Assembly: GCF_003182195.1 (NCBI RefSeq)
Contig: NZ_QGTM01000001.1
Span: forward strand, 186,001-250,000
DNA from: Halomonas sp. A11-A
GTDB lineage: Bacteria > Pseudomonadota > Gammaproteobacteria > Pseudomonadales > Halomonadaceae
Reading direction: 5' to 3'
Length of the DNA stretch: 64,000 nucleotides
Part shown: positions 31,239-41,400 of the stretch, one piece after another
Layout of the letters: every line of letters begins with the position of its first letter
Numbering within the stretch: the first letter of the stretch is position 1
Made by a program: the position numbers and the translations under genes
The notes under the pieces: model-generated
Database searches by the model: none
Seen by the model: the letters and a program-made list of their open reading frames with translations, nothing else
Told to the model about the DNA's origin: nothing

Positions 31239-32651
31239 ATGGCCATGAAAGCCTCCCTTCAGCTCCGCGTCGGCACGCAGCTGACCATGACGCCCCAGTT
31301 GCAGCAGGCGATTGCCCTGCTGCAGCTCTCCACCCTCGACCTGCGCCAGGAGATCCAGCAGGCGCTGGAGTCCAACCCCATGCTGGAGCTAGACGAGGGC
31401 TTCGGCGAGCAGTCGGTGAGCGAGCCTCCCGAGGACGACTGGGCCAGCGAAATTCCCGACGAACTCAGCACCGACAGCGACTGGTCGGACACCTACCAGG
31501 ATCTGTCGATGCCGGCCGGCAGCGAGGGCCCCGACTTCGAACGCGAGGCCAGCGCCCAGAGCCTGCAGGGACACTTGGCCTGGCAGCTGGCGATGACCGA
31601 CCTCGACCCCCGCGAGAAGCAGATCGCCGAGAGTCTGATCGATGCCGTGGACAGTGCGGGCTACCTGGCGCAACCCCTCGACGAGATCCGCGACGGCCTC
31701 AAGTCCCAGGGGCTCGGCGGCCTGCGCAGCGCCGAGGTGGAGCAGGTGCTGCTGCGCCTGCAACAGTTCGAACCCACCGGCGTCTTCGCCCGGGACCTGC
31801 GCGAGTGCCTAATGCTGCAACTCGCCGCCCTGCCCGACGACACCCCGTTGCTGCCCCAGGCGCGCCGCCTGGTGCGCCAGTTCCTCGAGGCCCTGGCCGG
31901 CGACGACCGTCGCCTGCTCAAGCGCCGCCTCGGCCTCGACGACGACGCCCTGGAAACGGCCATCGCCCTGGTCCGCTCCCTGGACCCGCGCCCCGGAAGC
32001 GCTTACTCCAGCCTCGAGAACGACTACGTGATCCCCGACCTGGTGGCACGCCAGGACAGCCGCGGCTGGCACGTGGAGCTCAACCAGGAGGCGCTGCCCC
32101 GGCTGCGCATCCAGCCCGACTACGCGGCGCTGATCCGCCGCGCCGACAAGAGCCAGGACAACCAGTTCCTCAAGGACCACCTGCAGGAGGCGCGCTGGCT
32201 GATGAAGAGCCTCTCCAGCCGCAATGACACCCTGCTGCGGGTGGGCCGCGAGATCATGGCCCGCCAGCTCGACTTCCTGGAGCAGGGCGAGGAGGCGATG
32301 AAGCCGCTGATCCTGGCCGACATCGCCCAGGCCGTGGAGATGCACGAATCGACCATCTCCCGGGTCACCACCCAGAAATACATCCACACTCCCCGGGGGG
32401 TGTTCGAGCTGAAGTTCTTCTTCTCCAGCCAGGTGGGCGGCAACGGCGAGGGCGACGCCCACTCCAGCACCGCCATCCGCGCACGGATCCGCAAGCTGAT
32501 CCAGGAGGAGCCGCCGCGCAAGCCGCTCTCCGACAGCAAGCTGGTGACCCTGCTCGAGGAGGCCGGCATCCAGGTGGCCAGGCGGACGGTCGCCAAGTAC
32601 CGCGAAGCCATGGGCATCCCCTCCTCCAGCGAGCGCAAGCGGCTGCGCTGA
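31239..32651 (+). CDS. rpoN: RpoN, RNA polymerase sigma-54 factor
   Basis: Sigma-54 directs RNA polymerase to -24/-12 promoters that need an ATP-driven activator. The 470-residue product has the glutamine/leucine-rich region I (LTMTPQLQQAIALLQLSTLDLRQEIQQALESNPML), an acidic region II, the core-binding domain, a DNA-binding helix-turn-helix (LADIAQAVEMHESTISRVTTQKY), and the RpoN box ARRTVAKYRE at 447-456. It is complete. Downstream hpf, ptsN, rapZ and ptsO follow in the conserved order. Confidence 0.97.
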   Translation: MAMKASLQLRVGTQLTMTPQLQQAIALLQLSTLDLRQEIQQALESNPMLELDEGFGEQSVSEPPEDDWASEIPDELSTDSDWSDTYQDLSMPAGSEGPDFEREASAQSLQGHLAWQLAMTDLDPREKQIAESLIDAVDSAGYLAQPLDEIRDGLKSQGLGGLRSAEVEQVLLRLQQFEPTGVFARDLRECLMLQLAALPDDTPLLPQARRLVRQFLEALAGDDRRLLKRRLGLDDDALETAIALVRSLDPRPGSAYSSLENDYVIPDLVARQDSRGWHVELNQEALPRLRIQPDYAALIRRADKSQDNQFLKDHLQEARWLMKSLSSRNDTLLRVGREIMARQLDFLEQGEEAMKPLILADIAQAVEMHESTISRVTTQKYIHTPRGVFELKFFFSSQVGGNGEGDAHSSTAIRARIRKLIQEEPPRKPLSDSKLVTLLEEAGIQVARRTVAKYREAMGIPSSSERKRLR

Positions 32652-32826
32652 ACCCCACTCCCCAGCATGCCCCATCCGCACGATCCGGGCAGCGTCTCCC
32701 GGGCACGAGCGAAGGTCGCGATGACCTGCATCACCGCGGCGCGCGGCGTCTCCGTCACGGGGGGTATGCAAGGCAGGAAAAAGGGTTACAATCGAATCAC
32801 CACTAACGACGAGCAAGGAGCGTGTC

Positions 32827-33135
32827 ATGCAAGTCAATATCACCGGCCATCATGTGGAACTGACCGATGCCCTGCGTGGCTATGTGAACGAGAAACTGGC
32901 TCGCGTGGAGCGCCATTACGACAACATCACCAACGTGCAGGTGACCCTGTCCGTGGAGAAGGAGCGCCAGCACGCCGCCTGCACCCTGCATGTCGCCGGC
33001 GCCGACCTGCATGCCGAAGCCCAGGACACTGACATGTACGCCGCCATCGACGCTCTGGCCGACAAGCTGGATCGCCAGCTGGTCAAGCACAAGGAGAAGG
33101 CCCAGGCCCGCGCCCAGGGCGCCGGCGCTCGTTGA
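32827..33135 (+). CDS. hpf: HPF, short ribosome hibernation promoting factor
   Basis: HPF binds the 30S decoding region and promotes 100S ribosome dimers in stationary phase. The 102-residue product has the short-form S30AE domain (MQVNITGHHVELTDALRGYVNEKLARVERHYDNITNVQVTLSVEKERQHAACTLHVAGADLHAEAQDTDMYAAIDALADKLDRQLVKHKEK). ATG 32827 has AAGGAG upstream. A TACAAT lies about 30 bp upstream of that site and may be a -10, since the gap after rpoN is 175 bp. Confidence 0.95.
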   Translation: MQVNITGHHVELTDALRGYVNEKLARVERHYDNITNVQVTLSVEKERQHAACTLHVAGADLHAEAQDTDMYAAIDALADKLDRQLVKHKEKAQARAQGAGAR

Positions 33136-33142
33136 GCCCATC

Positions 33143-33607
33143 ATGACACTGGAAGCCATCCTGCCCCCGGAGCGCACCCTGTTCGGCGTGCCCGGGGGCA
33201 GCAAGAAACGGGTGCTGGAGTTCTTCAGCACCTTCATCGCCCAGAATACGCCGAGCCTCGACAGCCAGGAGGTGTTCAGCCGGCTGATCGGACGCGAACG
33301 CCTGGGCAGCACCGGCATCGGCAACGGGGTGGCCATCCCTCACGCCAGAAGCCCCCACTGCAAGGCCCCCATCGCCGGCTTCCTGAAGCTGGCTGAGCCG
33401 GTGGACTTCGATGCCATCGACGGCGAACCCGTCGATCTGGTGTTCGTGCTGCTGGTCCCCGAGGAGGCCGATGAGGCTCACCTGGCGCTGCTGGCCCAGG
33501 TGGCCGGGGTGATGAACGACGCCGACACTCGCAGCGGGCTGCGCCGCAGTGAAAGCCAGCGTGAACTGCACGAACGGCTCGTTGAGGCGATTCGACGGCA
33601 GGGGTAG
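33143..33607 (+). CDS. ptsN: PtsN, EIIA of the nitrogen-related phosphotransferase system
   Basis: PtsN (EIIANtr) is the last phospho-acceptor of the PTSNtr relay and regulates potassium and nitrogen responses. The 154-residue product has a PTS EIIA type-2 domain with phospho-acceptor H67 in GNGVAIPHAR and the downstream VDLVFVLLVPEEADEAHLALLAQVAG. The start at ATG 33143 is 7 bp after hpf. Confidence 0.95.
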   Translation: MTLEAILPPERTLFGVPGGSKKRVLEFFSTFIAQNTPSLDSQEVFSRLIGRERLGSTGIGNGVAIPHARSPHCKAPIAGFLKLAEPVDFDAIDGEPVDLVFVLLVPEEADEAHLALLAQVAGVMNDADTRSGLRRSESQRELHERLVEAIRRQG

Positions 33608-33652
33608 CGCTCACGGGCCGACCAGCCAGATTGACGACCAGGAGATCCCCCC

Positions 33653-34573
33653 ATGCAGCTCGTGATCATCAGCGGCCGCTCCGGCTCGGGCAAATCGATC
33701 GCGCTGCAGGCCCTGGAGGATCTCGGCTACTACGCCATCGACAACCTCCCGGCCATGCTGCTCGGCTCGCTGGTCGATGAGCTGGGCAGTTCGGAGTCGC
33801 CGCGCTCCTCCATCGCCGTCAGCATCGACGCCCGCAACCTGCCCCAGGCCCTGCAGAGCTTTCCCGGCCAGCTGCAGGCGCTCCAGGCCCGGGGCATCGC
33901 CTGCCAGGTGATCTACCTCACCGCCGATGCGCGCATCCTGCTCGAACGCTACTCTGCCACCCGGCGTCGCCATCCGCTGACCCGGGACAGCCAGATGACC
34001 CTGGCCGAGGCGATCGATTCCGAGGAGCTGGCCCTCGCCGAGATCCGCGACCTGGCCGACCTGGTCATCGATACCTCACGGCTATCGGTCCACGAACTGA
34101 GGCGCCGTATCGCCGACCAGGTGGCACTCCACCAGCCCGACCAGCTCACCCTCACCTTCGAGTCCTTCGGCTTCAAGCGCGGCGTGCCGCTGGACGCCGA
34201 CCTGGTGTTCGATGCGCGCTGCCTGCCCAACCCCTACTGGGACCCGCAGCTGCGCGCCAGCACCGGCCGCGACGCGCCGGTCATCGAGTTCCTCGAGACC
34301 TACCCCCTGGTGGAGGCGATGCGCGCCGATATCCAGGCCTGGGTGGAGCGCTGGCTGCCCGCCTACCTGGCCAGCCACCGCAGCTACCTCACGGTGGCCA
34401 TCGGCTGCACCGGCGGCCAGCACCGCTCGGTCTACCTGGCGGAGCGCCTGGCCGCGAGCCTCGCCGCCTCCCACCCCCTGGTCCGGCTCCGCCATCGCGA
34501 GCTGGGCATCCATGACACCCTGCTCCCGTTGCCGGATCCGGCGACCGACGTCACACCTCATCAAGGAAGTTGA
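33653..34573 (+). CDS. rapZ: RapZ, RNase adaptor and nucleotide-binding protein
   Basis: RapZ in enterobacteria guides RNase E to the sRNA GlmZ in response to glucosamine 6-phosphate. The 306-residue product has Walker A GRSGSGKS (8-15), RRRHPL, and the C-terminal domain with DARCLPNPYWDPQLRASTGRD and VAIGCTGGQHRSVYLAERLA. The RNA partner here is unknown. It sits between ptsN and ptsO, as in E. coli. Confidence 0.95.
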   Translation: MQLVIISGRSGSGKSIALQALEDLGYYAIDNLPAMLLGSLVDELGSSESPRSSIAVSIDARNLPQALQSFPGQLQALQARGIACQVIYLTADARILLERYSATRRRHPLTRDSQMTLAEAIDSEELALAEIRDLADLVIDTSRLSVHELRRRIADQVALHQPDQLTLTFESFGFKRGVPLDADLVFDARCLPNPYWDPQLRASTGRDAPVIEFLETYPLVEAMRADIQAWVERWLPAYLASHRSYLTVAIGCTGGQHRSVYLAERLAASLAASHPLVRLRHRELGIHDTLLPLPDPATDVTPHQGS

Positions 34574-34575
34574 GC

Positions 34576-34845
34576 GTGCCGCAACGCAAGCTGACCCTGA
34601 GCAACAAGCGCGGCCTGCATGCGCGCGCCGCCACCAAGCTGGTGCAGTGCTGCCAGCCCTTCGCCGCCTCCATCAGCGTGGCCAACGGGCCCATGCGCGG
34701 CGACGCCGCCAACATCATGTCGCTGCTGATGCTCGCCGCTCCTTGCGGCACCGAGCTCACGGTGACCGCCGAGGGCGAGGACGCCGAGGCGGCCCTCGAC
34801 GCCATCGAGGCGCTGTTCGAGGCCCGCTTCGACGAGGATGAGTGA
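34576..34845 (+). CDS. ptsO: NPr, HPr-like phosphocarrier of the nitrogen PTS
   Basis: NPr passes phosphate from PtsP to PtsN. I chose GTG 34576 because AAGGA lies 8-9 bp upstream and the phosphorylated histidine in NKRGLHARAA then falls exactly at position 15, the family position. A TTG at 34570 would add two residues but sits right against the Shine-Dalgarno site. The protein is 89 residues. Position 46, serine in many HPr proteins, is asparagine (AANIMSLLML), so an HPr-kinase-type control is unlikely. Confidence 0.93.
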   Translation: MPQRKLTLSNKRGLHARAATKLVQCCQPFAASISVANGPMRGDAANIMSLLMLAAPCGTELTVTAEGEDAEAALDAIEALFEARFDEDE

Positions 34846-34848
34846 CCC

Positions 34849-36189
34849 TCAACTACCCGCCACGGTCATCTCGTCGATCAGCCAGCTGCCGGTGTGGATG
34901 CTGCCGCGGGTATCGGTGTCGCTGCCGATGCCGGCCAGCCCCTTGAACATCGCCTCCAGATTGCCGGCGATGGTGAACTCCTCCACCGGGTGCCGGATCT
35001 GGCCATTCTCCACCCAGAAGCCCGCCGCCCCCCGGGAGTAGTCCCCGGTCACGGCGTTGACCCCCTGCCCCATCAGCTCGGTGACCAGCACCCCGCGCCC
35101 CATGCGCGAGAGCAGCTCCTCGCGCGAGGCCAGCGGCGCCTCGATGCGCAGGTTGCGCGCGCCCCCGGCGTTGCCGGTGGTCTGCATCCCCAGCCGCCGG
35201 GCGCTGTAGGCGGAGAGCATGTAGCTGGCCAGGCGCCCCTGCTCGATGAAGACGTTGTCGCGGGTCTGCACGCCGTCGCCGTCGAAGGGCGAACTGGCCA
35301 TGGCGCCCATTTCCATGGGGCGCTCCTGAAGGCTGAACCACTCCGGGAAGAGCGCATCGCCGAGGCGGTCGCAGAGGAAGGAGGCCTGGCGATAGAGGGC
35401 CCCGCCGGCGATGGCCCCCATCAGCGAGCCGACCAGGCCCGACGCCAGGGTGGGATCGAACAGCACCGGCATTCGCCCCGTCGCCGGGCGACCGGCGCCC
35501 AGGCGACGCAGGGTGCGCTCGGCGGCGCTCTCGCCCACCCGCTCGGGTGCCAGCAGGTCGCGGGGATGGCGGGCGCTGGTGTAGTCGTAGTCGCGCTGCA
35601 TGCCGCTCTCGTCCTGGGCGATCAGCATGCAGGAGAGCGAGTGGCGGCTGCCGCGCTGGCTGCCCAGAAAGCCGTGGCTGTTGGCATAGACCCGCACGCC
35701 CTCGCCGCTGGAGAGCGAGGCGCCGTCGGAGCTCATGATGCCCGGGCGGCGACGGCCGGCGGACTCGCAGGCCAGTGCCAGCTCGATGGCCTCCTCGGTG
35801 GAGAGTGCCCAGGGGTGGTGGACGTCGAGGTCGGGCAGCTCACGCGCCATCAGCTCGGCATCGGCCAGCCCCGATGCGGGGTCCTCGCCGGTGTGGCGAG
35901 CGATGGCCAGGGCCTTCTCCACCACCGCACGGATCGACGCCTCCCCGGCGTCGGTGGAGGAGGCACTGCCCTTGCGCTTGCCCACGTAGACCGTCACCGC
36001 GATGCCCTGATCGCGGGAGAGCTCCACCGTCTCCACCTCGCCCTCACGCACGCTTACGCCGACGCCCTGGTCGACGCTGGCGCCCACCTCGCAGGCGTCG
36101 GCGCCGAGCCGACGGGCCAGCTCCAGGGCCATCTGGGCGCGGGTCTCCAGCAGGGCCTGCTGGGCGGCGGCATCGAATGCCTGTGTCAT
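34849..36189 (-). CDS. pmbA: PmbA/TldE, subunit of the TldD-TldE metalloprotease
   Basis: TldE (PmbA) pairs with TldD in a protease that degrades unfolded peptides and matures some ribosomal peptides such as microcin B17. The 446-residue product has the family sequences LGADACEVGASVDQGVGVSVREGEVETVELSRDQGIAVTVYVG, NVFIEQGRLASYMLSAYSARRLG, and GAAGFWVENGQIRHPVEEFTIAGNLEAMF. It lacks the HExxxH of TldD, as expected. ATG 36189 has AGGAG 7 bp upstream. The longer frame to 36918 is antisense to darP. Confidence 0.94.
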   Translation of the reverse strand: MTQAFDAAAQQALLETRAQMALELARRLGADACEVGASVDQGVGVSVREGEVETVELSRDQGIAVTVYVGKRKGSASSTDAGEASIRAVVEKALAIARHTGEDPASGLADAELMARELPDLDVHHPWALSTEEAIELALACESAGRRRPGIMSSDGASLSSGEGVRVYANSHGFLGSQRGSRHSLSCMLIAQDESGMQRDYDYTSARHPRDLLAPERVGESAAERTLRRLGAGRPATGRMPVLFDPTLASGLVGSLMGAIAGGALYRQASFLCDRLGDALFPEWFSLQERPMEMGAMASSPFDGDGVQTRDNVFIEQGRLASYMLSAYSARRLGMQTTGNAGGARNLRIEAPLASREELLSRMGRGVLVTELMGQGVNAVTGDYSRGAAGFWVENGQIRHPVEEFTIAGNLEAMFKGLAGIGSDTDTRGSIHTGSWLIDEMTVAGS

Positions 36190-36261
36190 GGGTCTCTCCT
36201 CGTCTGCCGGCCCTGCGGGCCAACTCTTCGTGATGTTGCGCTCAAGCCCGCCGCCGCGGGC

Positions 36262-36270
36262 TGGTATACT
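36262..36270 (+). promoter_or_regulatory. Extended -10 promoter of darP
   Basis: TGGTATACT forms an extended -10 (TGn-TATACT) about 33 bp before the darP ATG. No good -35 is visible at the usual spacing, which is common for extended -10 promoters. Confidence 0.5.
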
Positions 36271-36303
36271 GTGGCTATTCTCAAGCCCAACCATGGATGC
36301 GGC

Positions 36304-36843
36304 ATGTCCCAGGATTCCCCCCTCGAACTGCTCGACCAGCTGATCCAGCAGCAGCCCGACGAAGACGAACGCCCCAGCAAGTCCCAGCTCAAGCGGGAGA
36401 TGCATGCCCTGCAGGCGCTGGGCGAGGCGATCATCGCCATGACCCCCGCCGAGCGCGCCCGCTTCCCCCTCTCCGACGACATGCTGGCCGCCGTGGAGGA
36501 GACCTCGCGCGTGCGCTCCCACGAGGGGCGCCGGCGCCACATGCAGTACGTGGGCAAGGTCATGCGCCGCGAGAACCTCGAGGCGATCAAGGCCGTCTAC
36601 GACGAGATCGAGCAGGAGAAGCTGCGCCGCGACCACGCCTTCCATCGGCTGGAGGCCTGGCGGGACCGCCTGCTCGACGAGGGCGACGCCGCCGTCGAGG
36701 CCTTCATCACCGACTTCCCCGAGGTCGATCGCCAGGCGCTGCGTCAGCTGATCCGCAACGCCCAGCGCGAGCGCGAGAGGGGCAAGCCCCCCGCCAGCGC
36801 CCGCAAGCTCTTCAAGCTGATCCGCGATACCGCGGGGCTGTAG
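36304..36843 (+). CDS. darP: DarP/YjgA, 50S ribosome-associated assembly factor
   Basis: DarP (YjgA, DUF615) associates with late 50S assembly intermediates. The 179-residue, highly charged product has the conserved ERPSKSQLKREMHALQALGEAIIA start, RRRHMQYVGKVMR and the FPEVDRQALRQLIRNAQRER...ARKLFKLIRD C-terminus. It lies divergently from pmbA, a pairing known from E. coli. Confidence 0.94.
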   Translation: MSQDSPLELLDQLIQQQPDEDERPSKSQLKREMHALQALGEAIIAMTPAERARFPLSDDMLAAVEETSRVRSHEGRRRHMQYVGKVMRRENLEAIKAVYDEIEQEKLRRDHAFHRLEAWRDRLLDEGDAAVEAFITDFPEVDRQALRQLIRNAQRERERGKPPASARKLFKLIRDTAGL

Positions 36844-37026
36844 CACCCTCTCGCGGAACGTCGCCGAGCGATGGCCAGGGCTAGACCCGCTCCCTGCGGG
36901 CCTACGCATTTCCCACATCCCTGTGGGTCACCGGCGGCGTTCGGCGAGCCAGCGGAGTTTAGGGACCCTAAATGAGCATGGCGAGCCGAGCGCCAACGCC
37001 GTATGGGCGAGCGCAGGCACGTTCCC
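36844..37026. repeat. Convergent gap with several palindromes
   Basis: No gene is visible. The gap holds two small hairpins in a row, CCCGCTCCCTGCGGG and CCCACATCCCTGTGGG, and the perfect palindrome TTTAGGGACCCTAAA. The hairpins may end the converging darP and tldD transcripts. The palindrome could be a dispersed repeat or a binding site. Confidence 0.5.
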
Positions 37027-38481
37027 TCAGGACGCCGTGCCGCCCACCGTCAGCTCGTCCAACTTCAGGGTGGGCTGGCCCACTCCGACGGGCACCCCCT
37101 GGCCCTCCTTGCCGCACACGCCGATGCCGGTATCCAGCTCCATGTCGTGGCCGATCATCGAGACCCGCCCCATGGCTTCGGGGCCGTTGCCGATCAGGGT
37201 CGCACCCTTCACCGGCGCGGTGATCCTGCCGTCCTCCACCAGGTAGGCTTCGCTTGCCGAGAAGACGAACTTGCCCGAGGTGATGTCCACCTGGCCGCCG
37301 CCGAAGCTCACCGCATAGAGGCCACGCTTGACGCTCTTGAGGATATCCGCGGGGTCGTCCTGGCCGGCCAGCATGACGGTGTTGGTCATGCGCGGCATCG
37401 GCAGGTGGGCAAAGGACTCCCGCCGGGCGTTGCCGGTGGGCGCCATGCCCATCAGCCGGGCGTTGAGCTTGTCCTGCATGTAGCCGGTGAGGATGCCGTC
37501 CTCGATCAGCGTCGTGCACTGCCCCGGCGTGCCCTCGTCGTCGATGGTCATGGAGCCGCGGCGGTCGACCAGGGTGGCGTCGTCGACCACGGTCACCCCC
37601 CGGGCCGCGACCCGCTGGCCCATCCGCCCGGCGAAGGCGGAGCTGCCCTTGCGGTTGAAGTCGCCCTCCAGGCCGTGGCCCACCGCCTCATGGAGCAGGA
37701 TGCCGGGCCAGCCCGGCCCCAGCACCACCGGCAGCTGGCCGGCCGGGGCATCGATGGCCTCCAGGTTGACCAGCGCCTGGCGAACCGCCTCCCGGGCGAA
37801 GCGCTCGGCCACCCCCTCGTCGCGCAGCCGGGCCATGGGGTAGCGGCCGCCGCCCCCGGCACTACCGCGCTCGCGGCGGCCGTTGCGCACCACGATCACG
37901 CTGACGTTGAAGCGCACCAGGGGGCGGATGTCCGCCGCCAAGGTGCCGTCGCTGGCGCGCACCAGCACCACCTCATGGACACCGGTGAGGGAGGCGTTGA
38001 CCTGGCTCACCGCCGGGTCGGCGGCACGGGCCACTCGGTCGGCCTCCTTGAGCAGGGCGATCTTCTCCTCGGCGGACAGGCCGGTGAGGGGGTCGACCCC
38101 GCCATAGCGGGCCTCGCCCTGCACCACCACCCGCGGCGGCAGCGACAGGCGCGCACCGCTGCGCACGATGCCGGAGGCGGTGCGGCCGGTCTCGGCCAGG
38201 GCGTCGGCGGTGATCTGGTTGGAGTAGGCGAAGCCGGTCTTCTCGCCGGAGAGGGAGCGCACGCCGACGCCGCCGTCGATGTTGTAACTCGCCTCCTTGA
38301 CCTCGCCCTCCTCCAGCACCCAGCCCTCGTGCCAGCTGCGCTGGAAGTAGAGGTCGGCGTAGTCGATGCCGGGGCCCAGGGCATGGCCGAGGCCGAGGTC
38401 CAGGTCATCGAGGGTCAGCCCCCCGGGGGTGAGCAGGATGGCTTCGGCTTCGTCGAGCAGGGAACGTCGGGATGCAGTCAT
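37027..38481 (-). CDS. tldD: TldD, zinc metalloprotease subunit
   Basis: TldD is the catalytic partner of TldE. The 484-residue product has the zinc motif [13 protein letters not shown] (HExxxH at 264-269), with [19 protein letters not shown] near residue 70-88 and a C-terminal [43 protein letters not shown]. It ends the mreBCD-maf-rng-yhdP-tldD run. Its stop is 4 bp from yhdP's region, and its start overlaps the yhdP stop by 4 bp. Confidence 0.96.
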   Translation of the reverse strand: MTASRRSLLDEAEAILLTPGGLTLDDLDLGLGHALGPGIDYADLYFQRSWHEGWVLEEGEVKEASYNIDGGVGVRSLSGEKTGFAYSNQITADALAETGRTASGIVRSGARLSLPPRVVVQGEARYGGVDPLTGLSAEEKIALLKEADRVARAADPAVSQVNASLTGVHEVVLVRASDGTLAADIRPLVRFNVSVIVVRNGRRERGSAGGGGRYPMARLRDEGVAERFAREAVRQALVNLEAIDAPAGQLPVVLGPGWPGILLHEAVGHGLEGDFNRKGSSAFAGRMGQRVAARGVTVVDDATLVDRRGSMTIDDEGTPGQCTTLIEDGILTGYMQDKLNARLMGMAPTGNARRESFAHLPMPRMTNTVMLAGQDDPADILKSVKRGLYAVSFGGGQVDITSGKFVFSASEAYLVEDGRITAPVKGATLIGNGPEAMGRVSMIGHDMELDTGIGVCGKEGQGVPVGVGQPTLKLDELTVGGTAS

Positions 38482-41400
38482 TCGGCACTTTCCACTGAGA
38501 TCTCGGGCGCGGTCCAGGGACCCCGCACACGATAATGAATTCGGGTCACGCGGTCGAGGGCGTCACCGAAGAGGCGGTCGGCGATGAACAGGGCTCCGCC
38601 GACCATCGGGGCGCCAGCGATCACCGCTGCCAGCGGCAGATTGCGGCTGACCGGCACTGTGACGCTCAGCCGCTGGTCGAGTTCCTGCCGCACCAGGTCG
38701 ACGCGACCGTCCAGAGTGAAGCGGGTGGCCGGCCCCTCGATCTCCACCGGCCCGCGCGTCTCCAGGATGCCACCATACAGGGTCGCGGCGCCGGTGACAC
38801 GATCGAAGGCGGTGCCCTGGCCGGTGACGTCGGAGAAGTCCAGGCGCAGCCGGCGCACCAGGTTGTCGACATTGAGCAGCCCCACCAGGCGGGCGGACGC
38901 CGAGGCGACATTGACGAAGCGGCCGTCGCGCAGCTCTGCCTCCACGCTGCCCCGGGAGCGCTCCAGGGCAAACTGCCAAGGCGCCCCCGGCCAGGCCAGC
39001 TGGCTGGCGACGCGGGTCTCGGCGCTGCGGATCACCGCGGTCTGGCCAAGCCGCTCCATGGCCGTGCCCAGGTCGCGGCCGTCCAGGTCGAGCCGCGCCC
39101 GGGTCAGGGTGTCGGCGGCCCCGGCGGCCTCCCAGACCAGCTCGCCCCGGGCGCTGATCTCGCCCAGAGTCAGCCCCAGCGGCGCGATGGTGAGACGCTC
39201 CGGGGTGGCCTGCCAGCGCGCCGTGAAGGGCCCCAGGCGCTGGCCGCCGCGCTCGATGTCCGCGATGCGCAGGCGGCCGTCGGGCAGCCCTCTCACCCAG
39301 CCGGGGAAGGGCGCGGGCTCGGGTGGGGTGGCGATCTCATCGAACAGCGACCCCATGGCCTCGGGCCCTGGGGCCAGGCCATCCAGGGAGAGGCGCATCA
39401 GGCTGATGTCAAGCGGCTGGGGGAGGTTCGGCCGGTAGTCGAGCTGGCCGGCCAGCAGGCTGCCGGCCAGCGCCAGGCTCCAGCCACCCCCCGCCTGGGA
39501 CCGGCCCTCGGCCGCCAGCGAACCGATGCAACGGCTCTCGCTCTCCAGGCAGTCGGTGGCCAGGCGCATCTCTCGCAGGGCCGTGCCCCCCTCACCGCCC
39601 GCCAGGCCACCGAGCCCGCCCAGCGCCTCGACCCAGCGCGCCGGGTCCAGGCGCGGCTGATAGGCATCGACCCACCACCCCTCCCCCTCGGGCCAGCCTG
39701 CGGTCGGCACCCTGCCCACCCAGACCTGTCCCTGGCCCGGCCCGTCTCCGGGCAGGGCGCGCCAGCGCAGCGCCAGCTCGTCGCCCAGGCGCCCCTCGAG
39801 GCGCCTCTCGGTCAGATCCATGTCGAGCCGCAGCGGGCGCCGCTCGGCGGCACTCTTGCCCAGCGGGGCGGGCAGCGAGGTGGCCAGCCCCTCCAGGCCG
39901 CTGTCGAGGCCGAGATGGACGCGGTTCTCGCTGATGGCCAGCCGCCCCTGCCAGGCGAAACGCCCGCTCGCCAGGTCGGCGCTGTCGGCCAGTCCGGCCC
40001 AGCGCGCCAGGGCCGCGGCCTCGGCGCTGCCGGCGAGGCCCAGGCCGCCCCCCAGGGTATCGACATCGGCGCTCACCGGCCCGCCCAGCAGCCGCCCCTC
40101 GATGCGCCCCACAAGGCCCCCCTCCTCGCCCCGCTGACGCCAGCTCAGAGGACCCGAGAGATCGCTGAACCTAAGCTCCAGCGGACGGTATTCCAGCCGT
40201 GGGAAGGCGACCTCGGTCTCGATATCGAGCTCGAGCCCGCCAGGCTCGTCGGACTGACCCAGCGGCAGCGCCAGCTGCAGGCGCCCCTCCGCCTCCCCCT
40301 CGGCCTGCCAGTCGGCGACGGCCTCGATGCCCTCCACCGGCATGGCCAGCAGGTAGCGACGCAGCGCGTCCGCCGAGGCGGCGAGCTCCCCCTTCACCTC
40401 GAGGCGCTCATCGACCAGGCGCACCTGGCCGTTGCGGGCCGCCACCCCCAGGCTCTCGGCCCGGTCGAGGCTCGCCGCCAGGATGGTGTCCTGCAGGGAG
40501 AGCCGGCCCTCGACGTCGGTGAGGGGCGGCCAGGCCGGATCGAAGGCGAGACGCCCCTGCTCGATGGCGAGTTCCAGGCCGAAGCTCGGGTCGATGCGCT
40601 CCGCACCGCCGGCCAGGGGGAGATGCAGGCGCAGCGAGCCCTCGGGCACCCGGCCGGCCACGCCGTCCAGCCAGGTCCGCAGCTCTTCCCCGAGGATGCC
40701 CAACGGCAGCCACTCCGACAGCGGCGTCTCCACGGCGTCCACCTCCCGGAACCCCAGCGAGAGGCCGAAGCCGCCCCGCTGCCCGCCACCCACGGCGAGG
40801 CCGAAGCCACCCTCCACCTCGGCGCCGTTCCAGCCCACCCGCAGCTCGCGGCCGCTGACCAGGCTGCGCGGGCCGTCATAGGTCCACAGCACTTCGCCGG
40901 CGGCATGGTCCAGCTCCATCGGTCCCTGGAACAGCGTGGGGAAGTGCAGGCTGGCCCCCGGCTCTCCCGCGAAGCGCACCCGCCCGGTCAGGTCGCGGGC
41001 CTCGACCCACATGTCCACGGGGCCACCGCCGGGCGCCTGCTCCCAGGGCGAGACCTCCACCCCGCTGAGGGCGGCGCGGGCTAGCCACTGGCCCTCGCGA
41101 TGGCCGAGGCGGAAGCCGTTGACCTGACCGCGGGGGTCCAGGGTATCCACCACCCGGGCCAGGGCCTCCGGCAGCGGTACCCGGTGACGCCAGGCGGCCA
41201 GCGACCCCAGATCGAAGCCGCTGGTATCCAGCCACCAGCCGTCGGCATCGCCGGCGAGCTGCCAGCGGTGCGGCAGCGCCGGCCCCCAGGGCGCCTCCAG
41301 GTCATCGGGCTCCGCCGACTCGGAGCTCTCCGCATCGCCCTCGAACCAGGCCTCCCAGCGACCGTCGCGGCGCAGCCACTGGCCGCGCCCCTCCACATCG

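Noticed and set aside
38535-41084. Plus-strand open frame of 849 codons
   Set aside because: Antisense to yhdP; composition is that of a shadow frame.
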